5,609 bases of DNA from the NCBI GenBank assembly GCA_030625285.1, contig DAOURC010000054.1:1-5609 (forward strand), written 5' to 3'. The notes beneath the pieces were generated by a model. It searched no databases, had not been told where the DNA came from, and saw nothing but the letters and a program-made list of their open reading frames with translations. Shown in pieces: positions 4,614 to 5,609 of the stretch; the stretch's first letter is position 1, and each line of letters starts with the position of its first letter. A program made the position numbers and the translations under genes. The DNA is from Eubacteriales bacterium (GTDB lineage Bacteria; Bacillota; Clostridia; Peptostreptococcales; Acidaminobacteraceae).

Positions 4614-5609
4614 ATTCATAAACGGAAAAATCATTACCATGCAAAAGGAAAATGATATAGCCGAAGCTTTTGTAATAGATAAGGGTAGAATAATAGCAGT
4701 TGGTACAAACAAAGAGATTGATAAAAACTTTAAAAACATACCTGCAATAAATCTTAAAGGGAAGACCGTTCTCCCAGGATTCAATGATTCTCATATGCAT
4801 ATGCTCGGATTCGGCATGAACTTAAACCAACTTGATTTATCAGATACTACATCCATCGAGGAAATCAAGGATAGAGTTTTAGAGTATTCCAAACCCCACG
4901 AGATAATTTATGGTAGAGGGTGGAATCAAGATCAATTTGAAGAAAACAGACTTCCAACAAAATATGATTTAGATGAAATATCGAGAACAAAGCCCATAAT
5001 TCTAACAAGGGTTTGCGGTCATATACTTGTCGCCAACAGCATGGCGATGAAATTATCTGGAACTTATAAAGATAACGGCATTTTCAAAGAATCCGAAATG
5101 GAAAAAGTTAAATCAATTCTGCCAAAGTTAAATAAAAAAGATATTGAAAAATATCTTGGCGATGCAACCGACGAATTATTGAAATACGGCATCACTTCTG
5201 TTCAATCGGACGATTTATCCGCTGTAAGTGAAGATGAACATAAGTTGGTTTTTGAAACATTCGAGGATATGAATTTAAATATCAGAGTATATGAACAATC
5301 TAATTTCGGCAGTTATGATAATTATATAAAACACATTCCAAATTATAGGCAAGACAAAGAAAAAAACAGTTTTTTTAGGTATGGACCAATAAAGATATTG
5401 GGAGACGGTTCATTAGGAGCTAGAACTGCAAAACTACTTGAACCTTATAACGATGCAAAAGATGCAGCAGGCATTTTGAACTTTTCCCAAGAAAAATTAA
5501 ACAGCATCGTCGACCTTTGCCACGAAAAAAATATAGACGTAGCTATCCACTCAATAGGAGATCAGATGCTGCAAAGCGCCTTGGAATCGCTATCTGGCAA
5601 AAGAAATGC
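4606..5609 (+). CDS. YtcJ-type metal-dependent amidohydrolase (partial, runs off right edge)
   Basis: 334 codons are visible without a stop; the family is usually about 530-550 residues, so roughly 60 percent is present. It begins with the small beta-sandwich part INGKIITM (5-12) and DKGRIIAVG (25-33), then TVLPGFNDSHMHM (54-66) with the metal-binding HxH at His63/His65. Further family marks are YGRGWNQDQF (102-111), RVCGHILVANS (135-145), KILGDGSLGARTA (263-275), where Lys263 is at the usual bridging position, and AIHSIGDQM (313-321) with metal ligand His315. This is the Amidohydro_3 branch (YtcJ, AepA, N-substituted formamide deformylase), a hydrolase of C-N bonds with unknown substrate here. 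There is no signal peptide, so it acts in the cytoplasm. ATG 4606 has AGGAG (4593-4597) eight bases upstream and overlaps the acetyltransferase stop by 8 bp. The overlap suggests related work, for example adding and removing acyl groups on amines, but that is speculative. Confidence 0.93.
   Translation, partial: MIKFINGKIITMQKENDIAEAFVIDKGRIIAVGTNKEIDKNFKNIPAINLKGKTVLPGFNDSHMHMLGFGMNLNQLDLSDTTSIEEIKDRVLEYSKPHEIIYGRGWNQDQFEENRLPTKYDLDEISRTKPIILTRVCGHILVANSMAMKLSGTYKDNGIFKESEMEKVKSILPKLNKKDIEKYLGDATDELLKYGITSVQSDDLSAVSEDEHKLVFETFEDMNLNIRVYEQSNFGSYDNYIKHIPNYRQDKEKNSFFRYGPIKILGDGSLGARTAKLLEPYNDAKDAAGILNFSQEKLNSIVDLCHEKNIDVAIHSIGDQMLQSALESLSGKRN

Noticed and set aside
4533..4800. Minus-strand ORFs of 83 and 69 codons
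   Set aside because: Both are antisense to the acetyltransferase end and the amidohydrolase HxH region, which carry strong family motifs.

Overview
The window is AT-rich, uses Shine-Dalgarno sites close to the GGAGG consensus, and carries a veg gene. Together these point to a low-GC Gram-positive bacterium, most likely an anaerobic or fermentative member of the Clostridia/Tissierellia. That placement is inferred from gene content and base composition, not from a marker gene. There are no RNA genes, insertion sequences, CRISPR arrays or phage genes.

Layout. Positions 1-1253 (minus strand) hold arcA (arginine deiminase), followed at the left edge by the first five codons of what is almost certainly arcB (ornithine carbamoyltransferase). 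This is the start of an arginine deiminase pathway operon, which makes ATP from arginine. Positions 1511-1902 (minus) are a self-contained veg unit: a perfect consensus sigma-A promoter with an overlapping second promoter, a GTG-started veg gene, and an intrinsic terminator four bases after the stop. Just upstream of veg, at 1969-2067 (minus), is a 32-codon ORF with a very good ribosome site. It encodes a one-helix membrane peptide with an acidic tail.

Positions 2169-3999 (minus) form a tight three-gene operon: a short PadR-type repressor, a HAAS/DUF1700 membrane protein whose GTG start overlaps the padR stop, and a TIM-barrel sugar-phosphate isomerase/epimerase-like protein nine bases further on. 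A 23-bp near-perfect dyad overlaps the -35 element of the padR promoter and is the likely PadR operator. On the other side of that 140-bp region, transcribed rightwards, are a GNAT acetyltransferase and a YtcJ-type metal-dependent amidohydrolase. These two overlap by 8 bp, and the amidohydrolase runs off the right edge.

How the genes fit together. arcA/arcB and veg are housekeeping or catabolic units unrelated to the rest. PadR plus HAAS protein is a known repressor/membrane-protein pairing; the isomerase-like enzyme in third place is the less familiar part. The divergent GNAT-amidohydrolase pair could share the PadR operator, but nothing in the sequence proves it. I found no clear new defence or mobile system. 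The best candidates for something undescribed are the 32-aa membrane peptide and the PadR-HAAS-isomerase operon. Several starts were moved from the longest ORF: padR to GTG 3942, the HAAS gene to GTG 3626 and the isomerase gene to ATG 3032, each because of ribosome-site spacing or promoter position.
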